Shown: positions 48,339-60,831, counted from the stretch's first letter. The stretch is 64,000 nt of DNA from Phyllostachys edulis (GCA_036346405.1 CM070563.1:1054001-1118000); one strand, 5' to 3'. Translations and numbers: made by a program. The notes: generated by a model from the letters alone, not told the origin.

Positions 48339-49500
48339 TGCAGACGCCGAGGCGGGAGTGCAGGATACTAGTGGGATGACCGGCCGCGAGAGTTGGGCGA
48401 GACCCAGACAAAAAAAAATCACTTCTCTTTCCTTTACGGGATTATTGAAGTTTTGCTATTAAATTATGTGTAGTTGTCAGAATATCATCCCTATGTCTCA
48501 ATGACATACGGGTCATAGGGCTATATGTCATTGAGACATTGAGTGACATTTTGGCAATTAGGCATAAAATGGTGTGGCAAATATTCCAATCTCCCTTCTT
48601 TTTATTAGGCCGGTCGCTCACTGGTAGGACTGGAAACGATCGCTTGAGCTCAGTTAGAAAGTGAGCTCGGCTCGGGAACGAGCCAGGAGCCACTCTGCTC
48701 GGAAGCAAGCTCAAGTTGCCTCACGAGCAAAGCTACTGACGAGCCAGAAACATAGTCGGCTGGCTCGCGAACCCTCGGCTTGGCTCGACAAATGCAGCAA
48801 GCCAGAAAGATGTCCCTCTACTCACACTCAGAGTGAGGTGATGCAATGAAATGCAGAACAAGCCATAAAGCAAGAAGTATTTTCTCGAATGAAATGTAAG
48901 ATAAAATCATAAGTTTATAACAACTGATTCAATTACATTTAGTCATTCAACATAATCCATTTAATCAATAAGTAAGGGTAAAAGAGTAGCACTAGAACAG
49001 TCCAACAATGCATATGGTAACATGAGAGATGCGCGTGGCAGATCATCAACTGTGACACACATAAGGCCCAAATTCACCACCAACATCCCGACCTAAACAG
49101 ATGAGCACTGAATACTCTTATCCTCTTATCAAATCGTAGGTAACAGAATTAGTTTTAGTGGTTCAATACTTCAATAGAACTGAATAAGCATCTCCGATGT
49201 TACAAATTATGCATGCTCCGTAGTGGAACACAACAATCAAGACCAAGCGTGATACTAGCTGCAATGTCAATGTTTGTTAAACTTCCAAGAGCAATCTGGT
49301 TATCGAAAAAAAAAGAAGGAAAAACTGTGAATTGCCTTAGAAGAAGCCTAACTTGTATGGAATCCTAGAGGCCCGCTAGATGTGTCTCACAGTTTTGGAC
49401 TGAGGCCCACAAGTCACAGGCGAGGCAGATCCGAAAATCAAGGCTTTGAAGCTCAACGCATAACTCTTGCTTCATTCGCTTATACAAACTAAAGCAATCA
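48339..49500. other. SIN2 upstream region and gene-free interval
   Basis: Contains the perfect hairpin at 48493-48539 and a GAGCTCGGCTCG-type interspersed repeat at 48640-48790. 48850-49500 is AT-rich without supported genes. Confidence 0.45.
48493..48539. repeat. perfect 16-bp inverted repeat
   Basis: ATGTCTCAATGACATA at 48493-48508 and its exact reverse complement at 48524-48539, separated by 15 bp. It lies about 155 bp upstream of the SIN2 start codon. Confidence 0.95.
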
Positions 49501-49528
49501 CTACGAATCCGAAAATCAGGACTTGTTG

Positions 49529-49690
49529 ATACATTTGGATGGACTCGTTGCGGATGAGATCACGGACATTCGAGGGAAGCTCTGCGCCTTTATCATGTCA
49601 GATATCGTTAAGAACAATGGAGATTTTCACTCCGTCGCCGACCCAGAGCATCACCCCGCCGACACCTCTCAACCACTTGCAAACAATTGA
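49529..49690 (+). pseudogene. C-terminal remnant of a CACTA-encoded protein
   Basis: The frame reads HLDGLVADEITDIRGKLCAF and then contains NGDFHSVADPEH before a TGA at 49688-49690. It is homologous to the tail at 10155-10295 in the other CACTA remnant. Confidence 0.5.
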
Positions 49691-49962
49691 CTCAATTGTA
49701 ATCCAATTGTAACTATAGCAACAATACTTGAACAAATGCGATCTTTTGTAATTTATTTTGAGTAATGATCATTTTGAGTTTGTCAACAATTGATTATATA
49801 TGATATTTCTACGTATCACAGACAGTTCTTAAATAGAACCGTCTGTGATATTCTATATCCTGAGCGGTTTCAATAAAAACCGCTCGTGATAACTACTGTT
49901 ATCACAGACGAACAAATATAGGCAGTTGAAGCAAATGCGTGATGAGGTGTTCCCTAGTAGTG
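49529..49962 (+). mobile_element. CACTA element, 3' end fragment
   Basis: It ends at 49962 with a terminal repeat that reads CACTACTAGGGAACACC on the minus strand. Just inside are inverted copies of AACCGTCTGTGATA and ACCGCTCGTGATA (49815-49910), the CACTA subterminal array. The left part keeps a coding tail at 49529-49690. The left end of the element was not found. Confidence 0.75.
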
Positions 49963-50209
49963 AGAGAGAGTACCACTGGTTTTTAAGGCGCGCAGGTGGC
50001 GGGCGAGGCGGTAGACCGGGTAGGTGGGGAGGCGCGAACTCTGGAGGGCAGCAGAGCGGCAGAGCGGCACAGCGTGGCGTTCAAGAGCGTGGCGTGTATG
50101 CTGCAGAAGAAGAAGAGTAGGGCCGGGGTGGTGACCACACGCCCCACCCGGCAGCGAAGGCGCGGATGGCGCGACCGAGTAGAAGGCGGAGCAGCATCAT
50201 GTGAAAGCA

Positions 50210-50536
50210 GATTGATGAAATTTGAAGAGTTTACCCAAATTCATTTTGGAAAATTCCTTTGATTATCATTTTTAGAAATTAAAATTACTCCTTTAGGGTT
50301 TTAGAAAATAGCCAATAGGGTCCAAAAATTAAGGAACAATTCATAGAAATTCCTTGAGATATCCTGGACCTAAATAAAATATTTCCAACTCAATATTGGT
50401 AATTAATTTTGTAATTAAATTATTTTGGCTTTAACATAAATAGGAAGAAGCTTTTAAAATTCTAGAAAATTCAGAAAACTCAAGGAAAACCATTAAATTT
50501 TATTTTTAACCAAAATTGAAAATTTGGGATGTTACA
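50210..50536 (-). mobile_element. truncated gypsy-like LTR fragment
   Basis: On the minus strand the sequence starts TGTAACATCCCAAATTTTC, the typical 5' terminus of a large class of grass gypsy LTRs, and continues as AT-rich LTR-like DNA with many AAAATT words. No internal domain is attached, so it is a fragment or a truncated solo LTR. The left limit is approximate. Confidence 0.45.
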
Positions 50537-52518
50537 CGGACGGAGAGGGCCCAACGGAGGTGGGGTGGATACATACGGATATCGTTCATTCTGTATCATA
50601 TTACTTTTTTTTCTTCTCGAAGTCGGACACGGATAACATCAGATACCCATTTCTCCATCCTGTATTCGCTCTACAAGCTTTCGGTCCGTCGGTCGGACGA
50701 AAATCATCCCCTTCTTTTGCACCCGTACACATGACATTAGAAAGTAGAAGTGCAATCAGAGCGAACACAGAGAGACTAATCGCTGAGATATCGAAGAAAT
50801 GCACTCAGTATCTCCTGCCTACTCAGATGCAGCAACCCACCTATCTATTATCTTGTTCCTAAGTGAAGTCACAATAGACTTTTCTCATACCAGCTGACAT
50901 ACGGACACATATAGACGTATATCGTTCATCTTGTATCATATTCCGTATTTTTTTCCTCTGAGTTAGACACAAATAGTGTCGGATACTCATCTCTCCATCC
51001 TATATTCGCTTCACAAGTCTTCAATCGATCGAGAATTACCCACTCCGTTTGCACACCAGTTTAGACTCCTCCAAAAGGGGAAAAGAAAAACTTCGACTAT
51101 ACGGCTTCAGCTAAGGGGATAACGTGTTTGTTCCTCGTTTACGCTGACGGTGGACCGAAGGGATCCATGGACGGTCTTCCGCCTTCCGTGGGGCCTTACC
51201 CGGATTAGCTGATGGCAGCGCACGAGAAAAGAAAGGGAGGGACGCACACGCGCTTTGTGACGATGCTTCCTGTTGACAATGGCTACCGCTTTCCTCTCTC
51301 TTTTCCTTTCTTCTTTCCGTTGCTCACTGCACTTTCGTGGCGCCTCGGTAAGGGACTGCTTCCTGCTGCAGCTTCGCTCAGATATCATCAGATGCAATTC
51401 TTGTTACCATTATTAACTTGTTTTTTTATCAGATGCATTGTCCGTCCTTGGTTGCTAAGCCATCCCTTTTTTGCCCTCCAAAGAAACTTCCATCTTTCTG
51501 TTACGACGCCTAGCCCCTAAAAAGGAGAGAGGGTACAAGTATCTACAAACCATGTCCTGTTTGTTCCATCATTTTTTTCAGTACTTTGCAGCAAACTCTC
51601 CATACACTACAATCGTGTTTTTAGATTGGAATTATTGCGTATTTGTCGCTGACGGGACATTTTCAACGCAAGTTGGAATTTTTCTGCCCAAATTTATCCA
51701 TGGTGTTGAAAATCAACTGCGCTGATGAACAGAACTATTGCTACAGTGTTTTGCTACTGTACAAGATCTCGATCGTTTTTCTACGATCCAACAGCTACAA
51801 AATAATATCATGGCACTAATTTTCACCCGTAACATTGTCATGTAATAGCACAGGATTCGCTTCCATCCCAATGGTAACAGGCTAACAGTCCAGACAGCAA
51901 GTACGCTACTGTACAAGTACACTTAACGAGCTATTATCATCGAGTTTCGTTCAAAATTTATATAATTCGATTTAAAATCATTTTATTTATTGTTTAAGTG
52001 GTTATTTTAAAAACAAGTTAACGAACCACTATTGAGCCGAACCTTGTTAACATTTTTTCATTCCAAATTAACTTATTTTAATTTTGACCAATTAACTACT
52101 GTAATCAAATCAATTTTGATTCGAAACATAAGGAACTTTTTTGCCGGCCCCTAGCACACATAAAAAAAAACATGCACGCAGCTGGGGAGATCTCGCACAC
52201 AGAGCAAATGGGAAGTTATAACACATCCCATGAAATCAATAAGAATACAGCGCACTGCACTTGCAGTAATACTAGGCAGCTTTAGCTTGTACATAGAATG
52301 GCAGAAGTACATTACAGTACTTATAATAGGACAACACAACACAACCGTACCCAACCTTGCTACAGAGAAGACAATACTAAAAGAGGCGCCTCCATACCAT
52401 GGCTAAAATATACCGCCATTTCTGAGAGCAAGCTACTGAAATTATTTCTTCAGTTACACATGTACGATGCTGCATAAGTAAGCAAACCAGGTGACACGTG
52501 ATCTTTGTGTTCTTCAGA
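50537..52518. other. gene-free interval downstream of the NAC gene
   Basis: A diverged direct repeat lies at 50565-50730 and 50890-51060. The rest, 51060-52130, has only short overlapping frames without recognisable products. 52170-52518 is probably the NAC 3' UTR. Confidence 0.5.
50565..51060. repeat. diverged direct repeat of about 165 bp
   Basis: Both copies share ATATCGTTCAT, TGTATCATATT, CATCTCTCCATCCT or a close variant, TATTCGCT, and CAAG(C/T)(C/T)TT. They start at about 50575 and 50920. Confidence 0.75.
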
Positions 52519-54464
52519 TCAGAACACCACCATGTTTTCATCCGACGGGGGCCACGCCGTCAGATCGTCCCCGTCGCTCGCCTGCCTACAAAGCAACGAG
52601 GTGGCATTCGGTGGATTCCAAAGCTCCGCACCTGCAAAATGTTCAGAATGAATACTGATGAATGAATACAGGACAGAGAACATATCGAAGAATCAAGTTA
52701 TGGAAGAAGAGCGAGCACCATACCGGTAGTGGAGAAGCTGTTTGTGCAGGTCAAGTTGTCCCATTTGAGCTCGTGCTCCGAGATGCTGCCCATGTCGCCA
52801 AAGAAAGGCATGTGCGAGTGCGACTCGCTCGCGGGGAAGTCGCCGCCGCCGATGAAAAATGCGTCCTGCGGCGTGCACATTGGCAGGAAGAGAGGCGAGT
52901 GCATCGAACTCGGCATCCCATTGCCATTGGTGGCTGTCGCCGTCGCATCGCACACCTCCCCTCCATACGGAAGAGAATTCTGCTGAAACCAACACTGATA
53001 CCTTCAGACACTGACATGAAAATGACATAAAGGGTAGAGATGCTCGCATGTAAGTATTGCACGAATGGCTTCTTACCTGCACCTGGAACGCGTTGCAGGT
53101 CTCAGTGCTGATGATATCTAGAGGTGGGCTAGAATTGGTGGGTGTGAATGGCGCGCTGCTCCTGCTGAACTGATGATCGGTGGTGACGAGAGACGAGCTG
53201 CTCGACACTTCGCTCATCTGCCCTCTTGACGACGGCTGATGGCTGCTGCTGCTGTTGATCCCTTTCGCCTTCGCTGGCTCGCCCTGCAGCCCGGCCTCGT
53301 GCCTCTTGATCACGCGGCACAATGCGTAAGCTCCCTGCAGCAGCAGAAGCCGTTCAGTAACTGCAATTAAATTCAGGCTTCAACACAAGAGTGTGAAATT
53401 GCTGGTGTCTTACGATGAAGTTTGATGAGCCGTGGACGACGTCCTGGCAGAGGCGGTACTCGTGCATGACCCAGTCGGTGCGCTCGCCGCCGGGCGCTCT
53501 GCCCTTGTAGAAGACCAGCGTCTTCCTCAGCCCGTACACGCTGCCCCCCTCGCACGCGATCTTGCGGTCCTTGCCGGTGGCCTTCCAGTACCCCGTGGTC
53601 GTCGCGCGGTTCGTCCGCGACCCGTTCGGGTACTTGCGGTCGCGCGGGCAGAAGAAGAACCACTCCAGGTCCCTATTCGGCAAGAACGACTTCTCTGAAT
53701 AAACAGTGTTATTTTCACATCGGTCAGTACCACATGACTTCTTCAGTTTCAGCAACAAACACACTACTAGTACAGTTCAGTAGTCGCATACACAAAAAAG
53801 TTTGTGTATGCATGCCAAAGTTAAGTAAATTGTGCACTAATTAATTAATTAATTGTAGATAATATACCAAAAGTTTCGCTTGGAGGTTGCAGATGGAATG
53901 AAACGATGGCATGTTTTTTCTCTTCTGGAGAACAAGTTTCTTTTGAAAAGGTGATAGAATGACTTATCTGCAACCGGCCTAGGGAGAAAAAAGCTAGATG
54001 CCCGCCGGAAAAGTCCTTTTTTTATATCTAGCTAGCCAGCAATGAAAACGAGAAATCTACCAAGCATGTTCCTTTCCGGTTTCCACTACTTTATTTTTCC
54101 CTTTGGGGGGAAAAAGTACTAGTACGACTCAAAGGGTTCGCGTATTTATCATTGCTGAAATTATTCAGGAAAAAGTTCACCATGCTGACATTGCAAAAAT
54201 TCAACTCTGAAGCAACAGACCGTTTCACTAACTACTGTCGGTTGACTAACAAAATTCACAGAATGGATGACAAAATGGTGGCATGTTTCATGGAGTCATG
54301 TATATACCTGGTAACTCCCATGGCTCGAACTTGTAGAGATCAATGACAGGGATGACCTCAAGCTCGATCTTGAGGTTGTCCACTTTCCTCTTCAGGTAGT
54401 ACCCGACCAATTCATCGTCGGTGGGGTGGAACCGGAACCCGGGTGGCAGAGTCATAGATCCCAT
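52519..54464 (-). CDS. NAC: NAC transcription factor, NAC071/NAC096-like (5 exons, 355 aa)
   Basis: Exons on the minus strand: 54464-54308, 53694-53414, 53334-53077, 52982-52724, 52631-52519; GT/AG sites and phases agree. The NAC domain covers about residues 5-155: LPPGFRFHPTDDELVGYYLK, IDLYKFEPWELPEKSFLPN, YPNGSRTNRATTTGYWKATG, KTLVFYKGRAPGGERTDWVM, and GAYALCRVIKRHE. The long exon 2 carries most of the DNA-binding face. The C-terminal region is Ser-rich and acidic, with W-containing ends (AELWNPPNAT, LTAWPPSDENMVVF), as expected for an activation region. The closest family I recognise is the ANAC071/ANAC096 group, linked to wound/tissue reunion and drought responses; function here is inferred. 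Exon 4 has a tandem NAGNAG acceptor. ATG at 54464 is the first start that includes the conserved N-terminus. Confidence 0.93.
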
Positions 54465-55099
54465 TAATTACTTTGCATATAAATGTACACTTGCAACCTA
54501 TTCAAATATCTTCGGCAAGCGCAAACCTACGGATAGCAAAGCGAAAGAAGAAACAGGGACTATAACTAGTTGCAATGTCGACTGCCAAGTAAATATCTCA
54601 GGCAGATTGACGTATATCACATATATATAGGTAGTAGGATCAGGTGGCGATCAAGGTAGAAGTCAGGTGCAGAGGAAGCATATATTGACGATTTGGAAGA
54701 TCCAGAAGTAAAAGCTCTTGAGCTTCTCGAAATCCAGCGGGCGGGTGCTGAACCTGACGAATACGATGTACCAGCTGCCGGAGTTCAAGATCATTATCCT
54801 TGCAGGAATCCTAAGCGTTGAATCAGCCAGAAGCAAAAGCAACAAGAGCCAAAGAATTCAGACTTGTTGATGCTCTACCGATGATGATTGGTTTGCTATG
54901 GCTAGCTAGGGAAGGAAGAGGAAGAGGAAGACAGAGTGTGTTCTCTGAATTGTGGAGGTGAGAAGGTGTAAGAACTAGCAAGGTGCAAGGGTTTATATAA
55001 AGAGGGAAAAGCTAGCCTAGCCTGCCTACTCGGGGTCGTACGAGCGAAGCAATTCGAAGCGTCCGTCTGGAGTTTGCCGCGCCTCCAACTCCAAGTAAC
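54465..55099 (-). promoter_or_regulatory. NAC 5' leader and core promoter
   Basis: On the minus strand a TATA box, TTATATAAAC, lies at about 54991-55002. The expected transcription start is near 54965, giving a leader of up to 500 nt, possibly with an intron. GA-rich GGAAGAGGAAGAGGAAG is seen at 54911-54930. The 1-kb duplicated segment begins only about 100 bp upstream of the TATA box. Confidence 0.55.
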
Positions 55100-56147
55100 C
55101 GCGCCAACTGTTCACACTTTACTGCTCTAAACTAAGACTTAACTGCTGCTTCCCGCCAATGGGTTAACCAAACCAACGCTTTCATCAGTGTCTTTGGCCT
55201 AACCCCGTAATTAAGCAACTAATTAATCTTGATGGATTAGGAGGCAGTGCTAAAAGAAGACATGGTGTGCAACTTGCTTTCATCAGTGCAAGCATCGAGA
55301 TATGGGGTATTCTTCTTCTCTGAATCTTCTTGGTATTGCCATTTGGCGTCTTACCATTCAGGGAACGGCTCTCGGGTCTCTCACGGTGCAGATGGATGGC
55401 AGCAGCCGCCATAAAAGTGAAAATTTGTTTTCATATACACTTTTATTTATCTATGAATTTATTGCGCGTCACGTAGATCCGTGCTTAGCCCGTTGGCTTA
55501 GTTAATCAATGGCCACGTACTGGTTAAGGTTTAGATATGTTTCGCGGCCAATCGTACTTTGTTTTACAGCTCACCTTCATACTTACGTTACCCATATGAT
55601 ATATTAGTTTTCAGCCGAATTACACCTTTACACTAGACCAGATGAATTCCGTTTCTACCGGAACACGCGTGCGTGTCGTGTTTTGGCTGATTTAACCCTT
55701 TTTTGAAACACAATAGCAAAACTAGCTCCCGCGCTTTCGAAATAACAAAAATGATATTTATACCGTGCAAAATTGTCGCGGAAGCTAATATACCGTGCAC
55801 TCAAATCGTGGCAGGACGGCAGGCAAGCACGATAGAAACCTACGCAGATCACCTATCACGGATTGAGAGCGCGACAGGTGGCCTGTCACGGTTTGGGTGT
55901 GGGGCACGTGACTTTTTGCGGCAAATTAGCATAATAGGGATATCATTTTTATCATTTCAGATACGATGCCTAGTTTTGCTATTGCAAATAAAAAACGTAC
56001 CATAATACACGCTTGCTTGGCTCTTCTCTGGGTTTTTTTTTGGCAATTAAAAGGAAGACGAACACGAGTATATCTCTTAACACACAAGACAGGTGGCATG
56101 CTGTGTCTGGTGCGCGGCAGGCCGTCGCTAGCGATTCGCCAAAAACT
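55100..56147. repeat. host segment H, copy 1 (about 1048 bp), NAC-proximal side of the copia insertion
   Basis: Begins CGCGCCAACTGTTCACAC and ends GATTCGCCAAAAACT, directly against the truncated copia LTR. The same sequence, about 98-99% identical by eye, is found at 60832-61875 in the same orientation. It lacks TG...CA ends and is not bounded by primer-binding or polypurine sites, so it is not an LTR. Small differences include TTTTTT versus TTTTT and CTCCCGCGCTTTCGAAAT versus CTCTCGCTTTGAAAT. Confidence 0.95.
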
Positions 56148-56220
56148 AGGATCAGAATAGAATCATGTACAAGATAGAAATTATCTGCTACCAAACTGAT
56201 TCACAATTCTATCTTTAACA
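56148..56220 (-). repeat. truncated 3' LTR, 73 bp
   Basis: Starts next to the polypurine tract with TGTTAAAGATAG and stops after TTCTGATCCTA, where host sequence begins. The rest of the LTR, about 210 bp, is missing. Confidence 0.9.
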
Positions 56221-59200
56221 CCCTCCTCAATCTCAACTTATGCGAGATCTTAAATTGAGATTGTGTCGAAACTGTGTTAATCGATGAATCTGGAAGTGGT
56301 TTCGTGAAACCATCTCGCAACTTGATCTTTGGAGGGTATGAACCGAACCTCAAGGGCTTTGCGTGCAACACGTTCTCGACAAAATGAAAATCTACCTCAA
56401 TATGCTTTGTCCGTGCATGAAACATCGGATTAGCCGATAGGTATGTTGCACCCAAATTATCACACCAAAGTATGGGTGGTCTGGATCGATATACTCCAAG
56501 CTCACCTAGCAAAGATCGAACCCATATCAATTCAGCGATTGCATTGGCCAAGGACTTATACTCGACCTCAAGATTTGATCTTGACACGCTTGCTTGCTTT
56601 CTAGCACTCCATGAAATCAAGTTAGGGCCAAAAATATTGCAAAGCCTCGATGACCTCCTATCATCTGGGCAACTCGCCCGATCAAGATCGAGAATGCAGC
56701 GAGCAACATTGAACCAGATTACTGATAGACAAGCCAATACTCGGTGTAAACCGCAAATATCTCAATATTCTTTTCACTGCAGTCCAATGTTGTGTTGTTG
56801 GTGCGTAAGAGGCGCACACCTTATTCATTGAATATGCAATATCGTGTCGAAGTCGGTGTAAGGTAATGTAGAAGCACCAACTATACTTGATACTGGTTAT
56901 ATCTCCGATCAAGAGCATCTCCTCTTGTCAAAGCTTTTCGATTGATGATAAAGGAGTGGTCACAGGCTTGCGTTCTTCATGCCAACTCGATCCAACAGAT
57001 CGATCGTACTTGGATTGTGTGAGAAGTAATCCATCTTGATTTGGCTACTTCAATCCCTAGAAAATAATGCGAGTTGCCAAGATCCTTAAGTGCAAACTCA
57101 CTTTTAGTCGATCAAGTAATGTCATCATGACACTATGAGAAGATCCTGTAATAATGATATCATCCACATATATGAGAAGATACACAATAATATTTCCAGC
57201 CCTATACACAAATAATGATGTGTCAGCTTTGGATGATCTGAACCCCATTTCTTGCAACTTCGAGCTCAGCCGAGAATACCATGCACGCGGAGCTTGTTTC
57301 AGTCCATATAGTGCTTTATCCAACTTGCAGACATACCCAGACTTATCTTTCTCTTCATATCCTGGAGGTTGCCTCATGAACACATCTTCTTCCAGAATGC
57401 CATGAAGAAACGCATTCTGTACGTCGAGTTGTCGAAGTGACCATCCATGAGAGACTGCTATGGAAAGAACAAGACGAATCGTTGCTGCCTTAACCACTGG
57501 GCTAAATGTATCCTCATAATCAACACCATACCGTTGCTTGAACCCTTTTGCAACAAGCCTGGCCTTATACCTGTCAATGCTCCCATCCACTCTACGCTTC
57601 ACCTTGTACACCCATTTACAATCAATGATATTCGTCACGAGAAGGTACAGTGCAGTGCGATTGTGAACCGAGGCACTGTACTCTTCATCCATAGCACGCT
57701 TCCAATTCAGATCGGCAAGAGCATCATCCAAAGACGACGGTTCTTGATTGGAACATGTGAATGCATAACGACTTTGTGCCGTCGATATATGTTTTGGAAT
57801 CCGAATGTTATTTCGTGCCGTGTAACCATGCCATGCCGAGGGCGTGGAGGAGCCTCTCGGCAGATGATGGTGACAAAGAAGGCGAGGGCGATGAGGATCA
57901 GAGACCATCGGAGAACTTGATCGTGTCGTCGAGGCGAGGCGGCGTCATAGGTTCAAAGATGCACGAAGGCTGTCGAAGAAGCCTCTGTCTCGCTCGAGAG
58001 ACGGCAGCCTTGATTCGAGAGGGATTGAAGGAGATCGCTTCTGCGGCGCATGCAGTAGACCCGCCACACTTGTCACGGCAACATCGTCAACAATATCGGT
58101 TGACAGGCAACACCGGATCCTCTGAATACCTATGTGTGTACCAACTTCTGAACACGCCGCACAGACAAGTCAGGTTGCTCACCAGAGAAAACAGAAATAT
58201 GCTCAGAAGTTAGTTGGTCGGCGACTGTGGGTGGTGTATTGGCAAAAGGGAAAATTTGTTCCTCGAAGATGACATCCCTAGAGATATAAACACGTCCAGA
58301 AGACATGTCAAGACACTTATATCCTTTGTGAAGGCTGCTATACCCTAAGAACACACATTGCTTAGAGCGGAATTGAAGTTTGCGGGAATTATATGGTCGA
58401 AGGTGAGGCCAACATGCACACCCAAAAGTGCGAAGAAAAGAGTAGTCTGGGGCTTGGCCGAATAGACGTTCAATAGGAGAAGCAAAATTGAGCACTCGAC
58501 TAGGCATCCTGTTTATGAGAAAGGTGGCAGTTAAATAGGCAGAATCCCAGAATTTTAGGGGTATAGACGCATGAGCTAGAAGAGCTAGGCCAACTTCAAC
58601 AATATGACGATGTTTGCGTTCAGCTGAGCCGTTCTGCTGATGAGTGTGAGGACAGGAAACTTGATGAGCAATGCCAGTTTTTTTAAAGAAGGAATTAAGC
58701 TTCTCAGACTCCCAATTCTAATCGGTTTGCACATGAATAATTTTTACGCCTAATAGTCGTTCAAAGATGTTTTTGAAACTCTAGGAAGGCATTGAACACA
58801 TCGACACTGTTTTTCATGAGATATAACCAAGAGAATTTACTATAGTCATCAATAAAGCTCACATAGTATTTATATCCTTCGACTGATGTAGGAGCAGGAC
58901 CCCAAACATCAGAGAAAACAAGATCTAAGGGAGCTACAGGAACACGAGATGATAAAGAATAAGGGAGCTGATGACTCTTAGCTTGTTGACAAGCATCACA
59001 AACTAAAGGTTTATTGGACATATCTAAACAAGAGAGATTATGACGCCTAATGACTTGCTGAACGACCGAAAAAGATGGATGACCAAAGCGACTGTGCCAT
59101 TGCTCTTGAGTTGGTGTTGATATTGCTAAGGCATGCTTGGGTTGGGGCTGCAGGGGGTAGAGACCTCTCTCACATCTGCCTCGAAAAAGAACCTTCTTCG

Positions 59201-60514
59201 TGTCCTGATCCTTAATAAGGAAATAATCAGGATGAAATTCAAGAAAAACATTATTATCTGAAGTTAGGCGATGGACAGAGATAAGATTTTTGGCAGACTG
59301 AGGAACACACAGAACATTGTTTAGGTGAAGATCTCTATTAGGATTTTGTATAGTAGATTGACCAACATAACTAATGAGCATACCTGTTCCGTTTGCAGCC
59401 TGAACTTGATCTCGTCCATTGTACTTATCCTTCATTGTCAGCCTATCTAGATCACTAGTAATGTGATATGTCGCACCGGTGTCTGTATACCAGTTTGTGT
59501 CAATTCCATATGAGGAAGTATTTGCAGCTGCAGCAACTTTGGATGATTCTTCATTCTGGAAAGCGTGGTCAAAACGATGCCAGCACTTTTGTGCAACATG
59601 CCCCACCTTGCTACAGATCTGACAAGTGGGACGTGCACCTCCAGACACACCACCGGGACCTCCTGTGCGCCGGTAGCCTTCACCTTGTCGCTGTCCATTG
59701 TCTCGACCGCCACCACCACGTCCACCTTGGCCGCGCCCCGTCTTCCCTGACCACCTCCTCGAGAAGAGAAATTCGCAGAGGAACCAGAGAACTGGGACAC
59801 GCTGTTCTGCTGATCAAGACGCATCTCGAAGCTCAACAGATGTGCATATACATCATTGAGATTCAACACATCAGATTTGGTGGTGATGGACGTCACCAAG
59901 GGGTTGTAATCGGCATCTAGCCCAGCAAGGAGATAGGACACGAACTCCTCATCTTCGAGTGGCTTGCCTGCAGACGCCATCGTATCTGCTAGTTTCTTCA
60001 TCTTGGCATAGTACACTGCTGCTGTGAGATCGTTCTTGCGTGTGTTGGAGAGTTGCATGCGGAGCTGCATGAGGCGTGCCCTAGATTGAGACGAGAACAT
60101 GCGTTCCAATGCTCCCCACACTTCAGCTGCAGTCTCTAGCAACATGACCTGTGAAAGAATTTCAGGGGATAGAGACGAGAGTAAAGTACTGAGTACAATC
60201 TGGTCCTGTTGGATCCATGCTTCATAATTCGGATTCTCGACTTGCATTGTCTCGCCATCAACTGTCTGAGCTACAGTTGCAGCTGGTGCAGGTCTTGTTC
60301 CGTTGACGAAACCGAGAAGACGTTGTCCACGAAGATACGGGACAATCTGGGCCTTCCAGAGGAGGTAGTTTCCTTGTTCTTGCGACAACTTGACATTGAT
60401 CAGTTGCCCAAAACTTGGCGTCGGGAGGAGGCCAGCGAAGATGCTCTGTGCGCCGTTGGCCACCAGATTTACCGCGCTGCTGGTTGCTGATGAAGAGCTT
60501 GATGTAGACATCAC
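56201..60514 (-). pseudogene. copia gag-pol polyprotein, frameshifted
   Basis: Order on the minus strand: gag from 60514 (GNYLLWKAQIVPYLRGQRLL; AEVWGALERMF), a frame change at about 59650-59700, zinc knuckle CQICSKVGHVAQKCWHRF at about 59620, protease DTGAT at about 59480, integrase zinc region H-H-C-C and catalytic start (LDLVFSDVWGP; SFIDDYSKFSWLY) at 58760-59050, integrase tail at 58130-58507, reverse transcriptase at 57057-57908 with WKRAMDEEYSA, QLDVQNAFLHG and YVDD, and RNase H at 56201-56918 with WCDNLGATYLSANP and FHARTKHIEVDFHFV. At least four frame breaks or stops separate the pieces. Confidence 0.93.
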
Positions 60515-60545
60515 GACGTAGCTGGAAGAAGTGGCTCTGATACCA

Positions 60546-60831
60546 TAAAGAAAACTAAGGAAGAGAAGATTGGTTTTCTCAATACTCGCAACGCACTAAA
60601 AGTGCCGAGGGAGTTCTGTATATATATATATATGCAAGGGAAGTGCCGTATCGGCTACAGAGTCGGTTACGAACCGATTACAGATTACAATCTCTGTTGT
60701 ATACATCCTGGACTCTACCACTATCGGAATCTCATATACTACCTTGCATACGGGAGATAGGATCAGAATAGAATCATGTACAAGATAGAAATTATCTGCT
60801 ACCAAACTGATTCACAATTCTATCTTTAACA
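60546..60831 (-). repeat. 5' LTR, complete, about 286 bp
   Basis: On the minus strand it starts TGTTAAAGATAG at 60831 and ends just before the primer-binding site at 60545. A TATATATATATATA stretch (60618-60632) is present. The exact 3' edge is uncertain by several bases because no CA dinucleotide directly abuts the primer-binding site. Confidence 0.75.

Larger units (their letters stand above)
56148..60831 (-). mobile_element. Ty1-copia retrotransposon with one full and one truncated LTR, 4684 bp
   Basis: On the minus strand: 5' LTR (60831 to about 60546), primer-binding site TGGTATCAGAGCC (60545-60533), gag, protease, integrase, RT, RNase H, polypurine tract TTGAGGAGGG (about 56230-56221), then only the first ~73 bp of the 3' LTR (56220-56148). 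The two LTR pieces share TGTTAAAGATAGAATTGTG and continue identically to TTCTGATCCTA. The gag-pol frame is broken in several places, so this copy is not autonomous. No standard 5-bp target duplication flanks it; instead both flanks carry the 1.05-kb segment H. Confidence 0.93.

Noticed and set aside
52693..53030. Plus-strand frames over NAC exon 4
   Set aside because: Antisense shadows of the NAC coding exon.
55185..55412. 75-residue minus-strand frame present in both copies of segment H (also 60917-61144)
   Set aside because: Its identity in both copies follows from the recent duplication and is not evidence of selection; no family similarity.
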